Assembly: GCA_033558025.1 (NCBI GenBank)
Contig: JAUCEF010000013.1
Location: 1,171,001 to 1,235,000 of the forward strand
Reading direction: 5' to 3'
Origin: Phytophthora sp. 'mugwort'
Taxonomy: Eukaryota > Oomycota > Peronosporomycetes > Peronosporales > Peronosporaceae
Length of the DNA: 64,000 bases
The notes beneath the pieces were generated by a model that saw only the letters and a list, made by a program, of their open reading frames with translations, did no database searches and was not told where the DNA came from. The translations under genes were made by a program, and so were the position numbers. Position 1 is the first letter of the stretch. Each line of letters opens with the position of its first letter. Below are positions 21,619 to 33,798 of this stretch, one piece after another.

Positions 21619-22071
21619 TGTTGCTGATATCATGTACGGTCCACGCGCTCGCGCTAAGGGGTTAACATATCGTACTTAGGGAAACAGTCGTTTTGCACAT
21701 ATTCGTTTCCACTGAAAACCAAGACCTCAGCTGGAGCTAGGACAGCGATCGGCACCTGAAGATGCCCAACGCTTCGAAAAGCTCGTCGAGAACGTGTAAA
21801 CAGTTGGGCTGGCGCTCAGCCACGAGGTGAAGATTGTTGATGATATAAAGGTTGCTGATGCGATTCAAGGTTAGGGATTTGATACTGGAGTGCACTGACC
21901 AAGCCTGTAGCTTCAGTATTGCATCATCAACCTTAAAAAAACATATACCCTCTTGTTATGCATAATAAAAAGAACATATATAAACAGTAGCTTCTAAATC
22001 CCCTTACAAGTCAAGATGTATGCAGAAATATGACCAGGTTTGGGGGTCCAATCGATTTGGCAGGCTCTGTA

Positions 22072-22587
22072 TTGTGCCTTTCAATTGACTTGAGGAAACG
22101 TAAGAGGTACCTGCGAAAGGTCGATTATAATTGGATGAAATTCCTCGAGCTAATAACGCATTTTGTGCCGCCGCGGAGCACTCCAGCTGCCCGGGGCTGA
22201 AGGCAGATACGCAACCACCTACTCGGCGCTGTTGTAACTACGCGAGCACTGCACTACACCAAATATGTTGACTAATTCGCCGACAACATCTCACATGAAA
22301 CTCTACTACTGTCACAAAGTGGTGTTCTTCAGTCAAGTTATCGGCTCGGTCGTTGGTAGAATACTGGTGGTGGTTACACGCGCCTTCAGTTATATGTGAT
22401 TCCGGCGAGGTGGTTACGTAGTCACCAGTAACCGATTCTTTATACGAAGAAAACAACAAGAGAGATATGACCGTAAGAAGAAGGGAGCCTAACGTGCATA
22501 ATGAACTTACCTTAACTTTTGCCAATCATCACTCAAGCAGCCAATGCTCCACGTGCCCACTATTAACAGGTTATGAGCTTAACGCCC
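22072..22587. other. Spacer between the mariner-like element and the copia remnant
   Basis: No gene recognised. A minus-strand frame at 22238-22525 has a hydrophobic start but lacks an ATG and is followed by no family signature. Confidence 0.4.
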
Positions 22588-25022
22588 ATGGGCCAAGCTG
22601 CCCAGCACCGAGACCAAGCGACAGCCACGACCCAAGCCGCCGACGATGGAACTAGTACAGCCACCAGCGAGGGGGGAGGGTGTGGCCAGGCTGCTGGGTC
22701 TGATCATTGAGCTATCGGGTGACGTAGGAGCTCGCCTCAACAGGCTTAAACTCGTCGAGTCGAGGACGACCTGGCTTCGGTCGTGTCCGCCGGCAGCAGC
22801 ACCTTTCGCACTTGTGCGGAGACGCCCGCACAGCTTAGCCGAAACCTGCAGTTGGTTCGCCCGAAGGCGAAGTCGTGCCAAGTACAGCGCGGCAGCATGC
22901 CGCAGGACCTGGTCAACTGCGACTGGGCGGTACGGACTTCGGGCAAGGCGCGGCGCTGCAGCCGCCACGGGAACCGGTGTACAACCCGGTATTATTGCCG
23001 TCATTTCGCGGCGCAGAGACCCTTGCAGCGGAGGGACCTGAAGCTCTCCAATCGAAAACTTTGACGGAAAGGAGGTGTACCCGGGCCTCGGATCAGGATT
23101 CGGCCCATAGGGGAAGCGATTCCTGAGGCAGATTATAATCACCGAGGGACCCATCGCGTGCATGTGAACCGAGGACATTAGCCTGATGTCCTCGGCTGCT
23201 ACTTGCCCGCAAAGCGGTCAGCACTTCCACAACCAGGTGGACACCTGGTACGCCGAGAACCCGGAAGTCTGATACTCAATGCACCGGATGAACACTAAGT
23301 TTGGCCCAGGATATTCAAGTCGCAAGCGTTCAAGCTCTTCACGTCGAAGAAAACGGAGATCGTTTCGTGGAGCGACAACATGCTTTTCATAATGGCCGTC
23401 AGCGATGCAGTCGGCGGCGCTCACGACCACGTTCTCAAGAGTATCGTCATGTATGGCAGCTCCTCGCGAGTTTCAAGGTGTCCTCTTTGCGCGTTTCAAC
23501 CCGCAACAAAGAGGAATATTTGAGACAGGCAGAGGAACTGGTGCATTTCGACCAGTTGAACGATACTAGCGTCCGTCACGGTGGCCACTGTTAAGGGCAT
23601 TGGTGTTGGGCGGCTCAGAGCCGCCGAAGCAAGCCAAGGGAAGAAACCAGGCATCTTGCAAGAGAGGCCATTACAAGCGCGAATGCTTGAGCAAAGAGAA
23701 GAAAAACTTCATGCTGGCCATTGCGGACGCTATCGACGCCACCTGTCAGTGGATTCTGGACAGTGGATCGAGTCGTCACAAGGTGGCCTTTATGATGCAG
23801 TGGCTGCGACGAGGAGTGCCTTCTCCCGAAAGGAGAGAGTCTGCAGATGCAACTCAAGGGCGGCGCTGCGATGCTTTGTGTGTGTGTGTGTGTGCGTCGA
23901 CGGCGAGGATCGCCATAACAAGTTATATGACGTGTACGACTCGGCGAATCTACCGTGTATATCATTCCTGTGGGAAGATCGAAGAGTGAGGATACGAGCG
24001 CCTCTACGACGGACACCAATGATCGGTGGTCCGACGAAGCGACGGATGCAAGCCTTGTGTCCGAGAAAGCACCACCAACGTGTTGGTGGTGCGCATGGTC
24101 GGGGACGATGCGACACAAGCCAAGGGGTGCGTACTACGGCGCTCGCTGAAGATGCTAGCTCGCCGTCGCCCGACGTACAGACAGGCAGTCCCTGGACTTT
24201 CACCTGCGTTTTGCGCACCTGGAATAAGACACCGTCGAGCGAATGGCAAGTGACCCAGAGGACGAGGTAATGCTCACGGATAAGACAAGCTCGCCGCGCT
24301 GGACGTGTGCGCAACCTAAAGCAAAAGCGTAACAAATAATCGCGGAAGGGCACGAGTGAGAACGCACCCATCGACCGCGTCGGTGGCGTCTTCTGTAGCG
24401 ATATCCAGGTGTCGATCACGCCGCCCGCAGGAACGGGAACATGTATCTCACTAACTTGTCGACCACAACTGTAATTATTGCCGTGTGTTCCTGGCAAAGA
24501 CGGAGAGCAAGGCGACCAAGCAGTTGCAGCAGTTTCTTGTCTACTTTGAGAAGCGCTTCAACGGCGTCCACTGTCTCCGTACCGATGGCGGAGGGGGTAC
24601 AAGGTGGCCGATCCGTTCGGCAAGAGCACGGGTGTGCGCCGCCAAATGTCGGAGCGGACAACCAAGCGTCAAACGGGAAGGCTGAGCGCATGCACCAGAC
24701 AGTGATGAACATGGTGCGCTCCACAATTTTCGGGTCCGGGCTGCCCTTGTTTATGGGGCGACGCAGCTGATTACACGTCGTACAGACTCAACTGAAGTCC
24801 GACGCGGGGGACTGTAGCCCGTGCGTCCCCAATCGAGGTGTTAGCGGAAATCAAGCCCAAATTGACAGACATCGTCACATGTGGCTCGCAATGCACCGCA
24901 GTAAAAGATGTGTACACAGACGAACCAAACCGCTATCAAAAGTGTGAATACCCGCTGTACGGGGTAAAGTACACAACATACAAACTCCACGTCAAAGCTC
25001 TAAATCGCATATATGTAGTTTA
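22588..25022 (+). mobile_element. Decayed Ty1/copia retrotransposon (gag-pol remnants)
   Basis: The plus strand encodes in broken frames: a gag start (MGQAAQHRDQATATTQAADD), the oomycete copia gag motif NFDGKEVYPGLGSGFG near 23055-23100, a degenerate zinc knuckle (CKRGHYKREC) and the aspartic protease motif WILDSGSSRH at about 23660-23790. Integrase follows (KQLQQFLVYFEKRFNG..LRTDGGG and AERMHQTVMNMVRSTIF, 24500-24760) with a last piece ASPIEVL...KPKLTDIVTCGS up to 25022. The reverse transcriptase and RNase H are missing, and no LTRs were recognised. It is inactive. Confidence 0.75.
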
Positions 25023-26499
25023 AGCAGAAGGCAATGCCACATTCGGTCTGGAGGGGGTAACCGTTTAGAGGCGTCTAGACTGGGCGTATGCACCATAATA
25101 AGTAATCTTCAACCGCTAAACTAAAATCGTCAACTAGGTGAGGATTTACGGAAAAGAAAATACCTCAATAATAAACGACTCCAAATACCGAACTATCTTC
25201 TTCTGCACTCATTATAATTCACTCAGAAACAACATTTGGGCTTTAACGAAGTTAGTGTTTTATGCGCGGTTTGTAAAATACGACGGAAAGATAGTCCACT
25301 AAAATTTATGAAGTGGCCATTATAATGTGAACAAGAAAATTACTTATTTTGATCAAGTGGTACCTATGCTATAATCTGAAAATCGCATACAGATTCACGA
25401 AAGCTTGCTCGCGTAACGTTTTTTATCTCATTCATTTGTGCGGTGCCTCGCAGGGTGATCTCGAAGCATGGATATGGCTGGTGAGGTAATAATCCGGTAG
25501 GCAACCGTGCTTTCGATCTGGCATGGACATGAACAAAATCACGAAGTAATTCAGTATTATTGAGGTAGTGCTTGCAGGCTTAAGAGGTAATTACCGAAGG
25601 GAATCGATTATATTATCCAACGTGATCTACCAAAGCTACTCTCTTGTCCTCCTTGCTTCTGTCCACCTCTCATGGCCATACAAGCGCATTCCTGCGACTC
25701 GAGCACGTGCAGAACCGTGCTCTTCAAGCAATATGAGTCACGAGAGGTCGATTACCTCGAGGACTGAGCACTTTACATCCCCAACAGTCAATGTTTGTGA
25801 GGTTAACCCTCCTACTACGGCATTGCGGAGACCCCGGAATCTAATTTACCGAAGTGAAATTGTTCCGCGATGTTTGCAACAGAATAGCGACAATCTAAGT
25901 CCGCATGTAGAAGTTTGTATTAGAAAAATTGCTGGACGTATCGAAAATCTACGGGACTCAGCAACGACCAACAATATCTACCACGTGGTGGGAACCGAAG
26001 GCGTGGACATTTTTTCGTTGCGTGTGTTGATAGGCGCTTCGATTGACTACCGCTAACGGTCGGTTGTTATCTAGGTGAGGTTAGTTTGCTATGCTACTGC
26101 CGGCGTCAGTGGTTTGCGTTGGCGCAGGCCTTTTCGTTGCGACCAGCCGAAATTACTCTGACGGCACATGAAGCCGCCCCGGCGCCACCAGAAGGCTTCG
26201 TGACGCCAAGGTCGCTAGCGCCTGAGCCAGATTATTAACCGCGCCGCAGCAAAAAAAGATGCTGAACCGAAGCAAACCAGCACCTGCCAAACCTTCAGGA
26301 CCGCTAAGACTTGCAAGTAATGCGACAACACCAGCTTAAAATTAGCGGCGACGAACTGTAACCTTGACTGTTTACGATCCGTTGTGCTTATTCGCCGAAC
26401 TGGTAAGCTTGGCTTGTTCTCCGATCCGTTACTTATTTGATACTGTCATAGCTGTTCGGATTATTCAGCTCCGCTTGTGGATCAAGTGTTCGGCGGGTA
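25023..26499. other. Unassigned stretch
   Basis: A 163-codon plus-strand frame at 25568-26056 shows no recognisable motif and no clear start. 26160-26360 has a coding-like composition (GC-rich third positions) but no frame that I can assign. It may belong to the 5' part of the following piggyBac relic. Confidence 0.35.
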
Positions 26500-28260
26500 C
26501 TGTACAGATGATTACGAAAGTTCCGATGGGTGTGCGAGATAATCCTGATTGGCAGCTACGGAGGCTCCGTATTCGTCACGAACTCCGACACGAGCTGCAA
26601 ATGGAGAGTCAGCCGGACTTTCGCTCGACGATTTTGATTCTGATAACTTCCTGAATGCTTTGCGACGAGAGCGAGTTTTCAGCACAGCTCACTCGATGGT
26701 CTCAACACGGGAGATGAAGACAGGCTTCTTGGATTCGCTTCCGACACGACCCAGAGGTCGATGAAGACCCTATCCTGTTGGACGATAGTGATGCGGAAGC
26801 CGATCCGGTTTCAGACTCAACCGTGGGCGACGAATGTGACGACGGCGTGCGCAGTGAATGTGATGAAGTGCCTGTAGAATTTGGCCCGACCGAGGATGCC
26901 TTGGATAGGCCGGAGATCGATGAAAGGGAAGGTTCGACGAATATCACTCCAACCTAGTTCTTCACGATGTCTCGTCCCTCCACGATGGCCCGTTCGGCCA
27001 AACTCGAGCTGCTCTAGCCGACGCCGAGAACCCACTAGCGCTTTAACTTCATTCTCCCGAGATGCTGTGGCGAATGATAGCAGCTGAGACGAACAAGTTC
27101 CAAGTGGAGATAATCAACACGATAGCGCTGCAGATGTGTGTAAGTGCACGCCGGCGTCGTGATATAGTACCCTCCATAACTGTATTGACCGCTGAGGAAG
27201 TACAAGGCTAAACTGTCACAGAAAGCCACTATCAAGTCGCACGAGATGGTTCGGTTAATTTTGAGGCTTACAAGGGTAGAGGCAACGCTGTCTCGCGGCA
27301 CGTTATGGCAGTTCTTGGGTTGGGCCCGGTTCCATGACATAGTGCGATACCTTCACGTGAACTACAACAACAAACAAGATGACAGTGGCGATATAACATT
27401 CAAGATACGCCCTGTAATTCAGGCGTTGCAGAAGATCGGGTATCGAATTGTCACGCGCATTTCTTTGGTGAAAGAATAGTGCCGATGTGCCACCGTCGGA
27501 ACCTGATGCGGCAGTACATGCCCGCGTCGCCCAACAAGGGGGGCATCAAGATTTACTTAACCTTTCGCGCGGACACCGCGTACTGCTCTAGGTATGTAGT
27601 AAAACTACCCCGTTACGAGACGGATATCCGCAGTAGTGTTTTTCGGCGATTCCATTACATGTTCTGTATGGACCGCACTGTTTTTAAGACAGCGCTAACT
27701 AAAGTATGTTTTGTTCTGTTTCAGCTGGGAATATATTGCGGGAAGGCCAATGAGGACAAGCCTTTGTGGCACAGCGAGCAGTGATATTGAATGTCACACA
27801 AGTGCTACGGGGACAATCGCCTCACCGACTCATATGCACAGACAGCTTCTATACGTCGTCCCACTATCACACAAACTACTCAGCATGGGGCGCGCTCACC
27901 TGAGGACCTCCGGAAGAACCGCAAAGGATGGTGTTTGGACAACGAGCTCAAGCAAAAGGAGTGGCTCAAGAGCATGTCGCGCGGAACCTGTCGAATGGTT
28001 GTGTTGCGAGACCATTCCGAGTTCATCGCACTAGCTTGGATGGACAACATGCCGGTAATATTTCTAGCGCCTGAATGATCCACACAGATAACACGTTTCT
28101 CGCAGAGGCGGTGATGGGTCTGTCTCCGCAGTGCCATGCCCTCGGATCGTACGTGACTATCAATGCGGTGATCGTTATAGTCGACATCCATGATCAGTTG
28201 CGCCAACACAGATACTCAATCCAACGGGTATTCACATGGCAAGACTATATTCTTGACTGA
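26500..28260 (+). pseudogene. PiggyBac transposase relic B
   Basis: In order on the plus strand: an acidic N-terminal region (DDSDAEADPVSD, 26770-26950), MLWRMIAAETNKFQVE near 27060, PRGTLWQFLGWARFHDIVRYLHVNYNN (27290-27370), KIRPVIQALQKIG, NKGGIKIYLTFRADTAYCSR (27540-27600), YCGKANEDKPL, then LELKQKEWLKSMSRGTCRMVVLRDHSEF and a final VDIHDQLRQHRYSIQRVF with the third catalytic aspartate. These match the piggyBac DDE domain in order, but with stops and frame changes. The terminal TTAA ends could not be located. It differs from copies A and D in sequence, so it is a separate lineage. Confidence 0.7.
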
Positions 28261-29138
28261 GTGGATATCACACTGTTGAATGAGATCATCATTCGCAAGA
28301 TTGCAATCCTCAGGCGTGGGAAACCTGTACCGAATAACCTATGTCAACGGTTCTATATGTCAAGGCATACAGCGCCACCTAGCCAATAACAATCCAGAAA
28401 GTAGAGCAAGCCGTGCACCCTATGTAATCGCAAACTAGGCCTTTCTGACCACCAGTTCATTTTGCCATTTTACGGCTTCACTAAAGAAGTGGGCAGATAA
28501 ATGATGCAGTCGATGAGTTTAGCTTAGCCGGGGCAGGTATGATGATAGTCTCGGCACTCATTTTACTGTATGCGTTGACATAGGTTATTCGGTACCAACC
28601 TACCAAGCGTTTATTTTTTGGTGACAGCACACGGACCTGCTCAATCAAACCATCGACGATTTTAGTGCTGGTGGCGACTTAGAAGGCCTCGTGACCAAGC
28701 CACACCCCCGACGGCAACACACGCTCGAGAAGATGGAATAATGAACGGGGTCAAACACCGCAAGTGGCTCTGCAAGGTGTTTTCTGCGTACTGTTGTCCG
28801 GGTAACCGCAGCTGTGGGACCAGCTACTTCTGCGCCGTCTGCTCGAGAGTCAAGGTGCGGGGGGAGGGGGGGGGGCTTGTGCATCAAGGCACAGAAACTG
28901 AAGCGCGGCAGAGCCCTCACTTGAAATGAGGCGTGGTAAGAGAGCTAGAAGAATGACATGACCATTCCACCGGATATGCACCGCAAGATTAATTGTGTCT
29001 GCTCGTTGCCATAGGGTGTAACGGCTTTCCAGGGATATCGCAATTCAAAAATGATTTGAACAGATTTTGTACTGCCCATCTCCAAAGGGAGAGCCTGCTA
29101 CCACTGAATCTGGACATTCAGTGTGATTTTTTTATTTT
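28261..29138. other. Non-coding stretch before LINE B
   Basis: No gene recognised. A G-rich run lies near 28857-28875. Confidence 0.4.
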
Positions 29139-29156
29139 TGTAAGATCCTGTGGAGA
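29139..29156. repeat. Target-site duplication, left copy (LINE B)
   Basis: TGTAAGATCCTGTGGAGA is repeated exactly at 30456-30473. Confidence 0.85.
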
Positions 29157-30455
29157 GAGAGATTCAGAAAGTCTATTTACTTAGTTAGTTGCAAGATTTC
29201 TGGTATAGTTGTAGCCAGGTTAGCAAGGCCGGTGCCTAATGGTCCGGTGCCTGAACGTGGCCGGTCTTCTGGTTGTCCATAGACCCTCTCGGTTCTTTTG
29301 TCAGAATATCGAGACACGCGTGAAGCTTGGCTCCTCGTATTGTTGTCTCTCCTCGCCGGTGGTCGCGCTTCACGATCGCTGCCAGTTGTCGCACCCCTGC
29401 CTCCCAAAACCTCCTCGCGCTCGCCTCTTCGTGAGCTTTCTTGTTTGAGTACCCTGTTGGTACGTTGCATCCATAACTGTGTCAGTCCAATTGAACCGAG
29501 GATGCTCCATATCCTTACCCATTCCGCCTCGAAACCGCATTGGTCGTCCGGATACCGCTGGTGTAAGAGTCTTCTGCTGGTCGCCAGTGTTCGGCGCATT
29601 TCGTTGAGCGCAGTGTCGTTTCCAGTGCTCGATGTCGTGCCCGTTCAATTGTTCCCCTATCAACTGGCTGATGAGCACCTTCCACAGTGTTTGCGCCTTT
29701 GGACACATCCAAAACATGTGCTTGTATGTCTCTCGTTGCCCCTGACAGGTCGGTACATCCTGACATGAGTTATCGTAAGGCCTCCCATTATACCACAAGT
29801 TTAGCTGATGCGTCGCTATCCTGTAGTTTGTCCACACCTGGTACTCGGACAGTCCATGCCCATGACGCCACAACTTCGCCGGCGTCTGGTTCATCGCCGC
29901 TGACTGCCATGCATTCTCCATTGCTCGTGCTTGTAACCGTTTTGTAAGCTGAACTAGAGGGCCCGCAAAATCCTGCTTGCTGAGTTGATAGGGCCTCCTC
30001 TTAGAGCCTCGAGTATGTGCTTGTTGCTTATCTTCTCCGTTACTGCCTAAGGGTAGCGATGGAGACATGGATGCGCCTCGAAAACCAATCCCTCTTTTTC
30101 CAGTTCCTTGCGATGAAAGGCCATGATTACCCGTGGCCCCGCCTGCACCGCCGGTAGTTTCCCCTGTATCGTCCAGTGAATCCCATCCTCCAATTGAACC
30201 ACACGCACTGGGTGGACCTTGTCACCGTCCTGTGCTAGAGGTGTCCCCGTGATGGTGCCCAGTCCGACAATGGTCCACTCGTATTTGTCTGCTAACGGTT
30301 GTGGATTCCTGAGTACTGGCGGCGAGGTCATGTCCCATCCTCCTCCCACAATGATCTCCGGCGACGCTAGTAGATACCCATTGCCCAACGACGGAACTTC
30401 TTTTGCGAATGTCGTGCCGCTTCGTGTCCTCTACTTATTCCTCCAAACGCGTACT
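29157..30455 (-). mobile_element. 5'-truncated non-LTR retrotransposon (LINE B)
   Basis: The minus strand codes for the part of a LINE ORF2 product after the reverse transcriptase: 30388-30060 (VVQLEDGIHWTIQGKLP, GLVFEAHPCLHRYP), then 30068-29370 with a zf-RVT zinc-binding domain (LWRHGHGLSEYQVWTNYRIATH... CQGQRETYKHMFWMCPKAQTLWKVL) and a tail that passes into a second frame (29599-29177, WVRIWSILGSIGLTQLWMQRTNRVL). Only two or three frame changes are present, so it is younger than LINE A. An exact 18-bp duplication flanks it. Its 3' end is CTGAATCTCTC(TC), again pyrimidine-rich and without poly(A). No reverse transcriptase remains, as expected from incomplete reverse transcription. Confidence 0.85.
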
Positions 30456-30473
30456 TGTAAGATCCTGTGGAGA
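30456..30473. repeat. Target-site duplication, right copy (LINE B)
   Basis: Exact 18-bp match to 29139-29156. Confidence 0.85.
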
Positions 30474-31439
30474 TTTAGTTGGTGCGATAAATTTAGGAAA
30501 AGCTCGTGTCCGTGGTTCACGTTGAACTTAGGATGGCAGGAAGATAAAAGGATGATAAAAATACATTACGAAGGTAGTCCTGGTTTTCCAAATCTTCCCG
30601 ATCTACCCCCCCCCCCATTCATTGGCGGTCATCTATCTCCTTATTTGGACGCATAAGTAAGAGTGAATGTTTCCACTCACACATGGCCGCCCGACCCACA
30701 CGGTGCACTAATTTGCTAACGTGCTCTTGATCTATGAGCCTCTCTAAGTGTGCGCTAGTTGCCTGGAAGCCAGCTCGGTAGCCGCATATCACGGCGATGG
30801 AGCTGTGACGCAAGCACAGCGCGACAGCGCGGAGTTGAAGCGTGTCCGGCTTCGAAAGACGGGCCGCAACCAGAGAGCGGATTCGTCGGTCCAGCAGATA
30901 CTTTCTCCTCTAGCTGTGCGTGATAGTGGGACTTCAGCGGTGCACCGATCCGAGCAATTTGGGCGGGCTCGACCCCAGAAGGCAGATCAACTGGCGACGA
31001 AAGGCCGGGTAAAACTCATGCGCAATGCAGCAACGATGCTACGAAACGAAGAAGGCGCGCCATGATTGCCGATGCGAGGCAGCACAGTCGGCGGGAAGAG
31101 CGCGCTCTGCGGGAAATGTTCGACATGGTTTCTAGCTGGAAGTCTGTAAACAGTGCGCTAGGCGAGGTCATCTGGGCGTTTGATATCGCCGATCGCGAGC
31201 CATCTCCTGATGCCAGTAATGATTCGGACTACGAGGGCAAACCACTAGCCCCGCGTGAGGAGGTCAATGATGAAGAAGGCGGTGGTGATGTTGGCGAAAA
31301 CGAGTGAGGTGATATCACGAAGGAAACTGGCTCTGACGTATGGGATACCGCCGGGCTGAACGAGAGCGAAGGCGGCTGTGAGGAAGGTAGCGAGGAGCCT
31401 ACGTCCACCGACTCACCGAGTTTATACCGAGGTGTAACC
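30474..31439 (+). other. Coding-like fragments of unknown origin
   Basis: Two plus-strand frames, 30748-31065 and 31062-31307, are rich in charged residues (QKADQLATKGRVKLMRNAATMLRNE; REERALREMFDMVSSWKSVNSALGEVIWAFDIADREP). An acidic region up to about 31430 continues them. They look like one broken polar protein, perhaps the N-terminal part of a transposon protein. No family was recognised. Confidence 0.35.
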
Positions 31440-33740
31440 CGAACTCAGAATATCCAACTTCAGAATCCAAACCCCGTTTGGATTACGGCTTCAAAGGTAC
31501 ATTACCTTCGATTCTTGGGAATGGTTTCACGAAACCGTCGACGTTTTACAAGTTGTTTTCTAAGCGCACTAGCACCTCTGCTCAGCGCCGAAACACTTAA
31601 ATGTAAGGACAGAAGAAGCGCAGGAACTATTGCTAGGAAGACAGCCTCTTTTAATTCGGGAGGAATGTTGAAGACTCTGGTATGCAAGCATGGGCACCAG
31701 GACGAGCCACGAGGCAAAGGAAAGCGCAATCACGGCAAAGTTCGGGACACACTAGGCAAGGCGACAGCCGTGCAGAGTGAATTTGCGTATTCCATGCAGT
31801 CTCAATGGAATTTGGTACTTGCGGGTGAACGCCTCGGTCAACCACAATCACAACTTCAACAAGCATATTTGGGAAGGTTATGTGGAAAAAAGGGCTGCGT
31901 TTGACTTTAGGTTGACGAAGGACGTGACCGTACTGCGTAAGGCTGGCTCAAGGAATTCTGCAGTACCTTCGTGTAGTGTTGCGTAGTGTTGAGTAGCGTT
32001 GGTGTGGGTTCGGTATCGACTCTCAACTTTTGTGAGATTTCGGTTCTACGTCTCATTCAAGAAACAACCATGCGGGGCGTTCACGACATGATGCAAGCTC
32101 AGTGCAAGCAGGCCACTCGGATACACAACGCGCGTTTGCGGTATTGGACGTGCTCTGCAGTCAGAACGCGAGATATCTCACAGAGTACTAGTGGATTCTG
32201 GCACCAATGGAGCGAGTATTGTGAAATTCCAAACTGCAAGAATGGTGCGGTTGGTCAAGGTATTCCCAGAGGTAATCAAATTCGACTCCACTTACAACAC
32301 ACAAAAAACCGCTATAAGCTTTTCAGCTTCGTTGTTCATGATGTTTTTGAAAAGGTAAGCGTGTAGTTGTGTCGGTAGTGCGCTCATAATACGTTTTTTT
32401 TTTAACAATTCCAACAGGGCCAACGCGTGCATCATGCTCTTGTAAAAGTGAACATAAGGTAAACCTGAGGCGTTTGGTGGAGATTTCAAGGTGAATAGTC
32501 GTGAATGGGATAAGATTCGTGTAGTCGTGACGGACAAGGCCGTTCAAATGAAAGATGTGTTTCGGAAGATGTTTTCAGACGCTCGCCAGCTACTATGCCA
32601 ATGGCACGTCGTGGCGTGGCTGAAGAAACAGGCCGCACGGCTAGCGCCGGCTGTGAAGAAGGAAGTGAAAAGCCTATGCAGTTTCTAGTTTACGCCACAA
32701 CAATAGAGGCGTACTAAGGCGCCAATGGAGAGTTGTTGCATCACCAAGGTGATACTACGCACGAAATCTATAAGGCATTCGTGGAAAACTGGGGCAACTC
32801 TCGCGAGGAGTGGGTGTCGTATGAGCGTAGGAATGTCCCGCACCTCACGAACAACACCAACAACAGGATCGAGTCCAAGCGGAGAAAGACAAAAGATTTC
32901 AATAATGCTTCTTTTCGATTGACCGGCTTCTATCAACTCTCATTACGCTGCAAGAATATGCAGAGGAGCAGTATCTTGCCGAATAGCACCGGGATGGAAG
33001 TCGTCCTTGCCGAGGAAATGAAGATCCTGAGTTGACACAGCTAGGCCTACAGCTGAGTCCTTTCACATTTTCGCTCATCTCCAAGCAGAGTTCCTTAGCT
33101 ACAGCCCGGATGCAGATTACAAAGTGGATCAGGGTGCCCCGGCGAAAGCTACCGTCATGAATCCAAGTCCTGGCGTCGCGCATGAGGTCGACACGCGGGT
33201 AAGTTATGTTTTGTGAAAATCTGATTGCTTTCAGAAAATATCGTGTGTACGAAAACCTCTAGCTAGATGACTATGACTTACATACGAGCTCGTGCGACTG
33301 CATTTTCATGAAGACGTGTCTGCTGTCATGTAGACAAGCGATGTCTGCCAGGAGCTCTTGCAATTTCAAAACCGTGATCCTGCCTAATGCGCTGGTATCC
33401 ATCAAGATAGATCGTACAAAACCCCAGAAGACAACTTTGACACTGGTGACATCCCATGCGGCGCATCAAAGCAAGGGACCAGTACACCCTTGCCGAAGGA
33501 GCGAGCCTTGACTAGTGCTGCGATTTACTCCGAGGCGAAGGCGACGGTTGAGAACATCGTCGACCGTATGTATCACAGGTCTACGCATGGTTCGAGTAGG
33601 TCTGCGATGGCTACAAGCTAAAAGCGCTGAATGCCGGAGATATTGTAGACTTCGCGGAGCGCGGTATTCCGACGTTTACAGGCCTCTCAGAGGTGTCGTC
33701 TGTGTATGGAGCACGTCTTTGTCAGATGTCGTTCGCGGAC
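31440..33740 (+). pseudogene. MULE-type (Mutator-like) transposase relic
   Basis: Plus-strand pieces follow the order of a MULE/ZSWIM-type transposase: a basic DNA-binding-like start (CKHGHQDEPRGKGKRNHGK, 31690-31750), the region before the catalytic core (FDSTYNTQKNRYKLFSFVVHDVFEKG, about 32280-32420), the core block DKIRVVVTDKAVQMKDVFRKMF with DARQLLCQWHVVAWLKKQA (32500-32640), then REEWVSYERRNVPHLTNNTNNRIES (32800-32880) and a tail AIYSEAKATVENIVDRMYH (33520-33580). At least five frame changes break it. The terminal inverted repeats were not found. Confidence 0.65.
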
Positions 33741-33780
33741 GTGATTACTTAACCCTTTCGCGGACAAAGGAGGCATTTTG

Positions 33781-33798
33781 CCCCCCCCCCCCCCCCCC
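33781..33798. repeat. Poly(C) tract
   Basis: Eighteen consecutive C residues just inside the left end of element C. Similar runs lie near 30607, 42127, 52881 and 55314. Confidence 0.9.

Larger units (their letters stand above)
17502..21665 (-). mobile_element. PiggyBac-like element A (TTAA-flanked)
   Basis: TTAA at 17502-17505 and 21662-21665 is followed inward on both sides by CCCCTT (left TTAACCCCTTGAACGC, right in inverse TTAACCCCTTAGCGCG). Between them a degenerate piggyBac transposase gene lies on the minus strand. The element is inserted in the mariner-like element; joining the flanks at one TTAA restores the latter. Confidence 0.8.
17266..22069. mobile_element. Mariner-like element with about 125-bp inverted ends, interrupted by a piggyBac-like element
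   Basis: The left end 17266-17388 (CAGTGCCCGCC, then AATCGATTGGACCCC, and near the end TTCTTTTTATTATGCAT) is matched in inverse orientation by 21947-22069 at roughly 75-80% identity, and both ends are flanked by TA (17264-17265 and 22070-22071), the mariner/Tc1 target. Removing the inserted TTAA element leaves about 640 bp without a transposase, so it is a non-autonomous MITE-like copy. Its left end lies about 270 bp upstream of the SAMHD1 initiator. Confidence 0.8.

Noticed and set aside
22238..22525. Minus-strand frame with hydrophobic N-terminus
   Set aside because: It begins at TTG, not ATG, has no homology that I recognise, and contains a splice-donor-like GTAAGT at its start.
23878..23896. 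GT microsatellite as a functional site
   Set aside because: A simple repeat inside a decayed copia element; nothing suggests a role.
27556..27571. TTAACCTTTCGCG-like sequence as an element end
   Set aside because: It lies inside recognisable piggyBac coding sequence (IYLTFRADTAYC), so it is a coincidence.
30600..30620. C-rich tract as part of a CRISPR-like or telomeric repeat
   Set aside because: It is a plain homopolymer run; no spaced repeats or telomere motif are present anywhere in the window.
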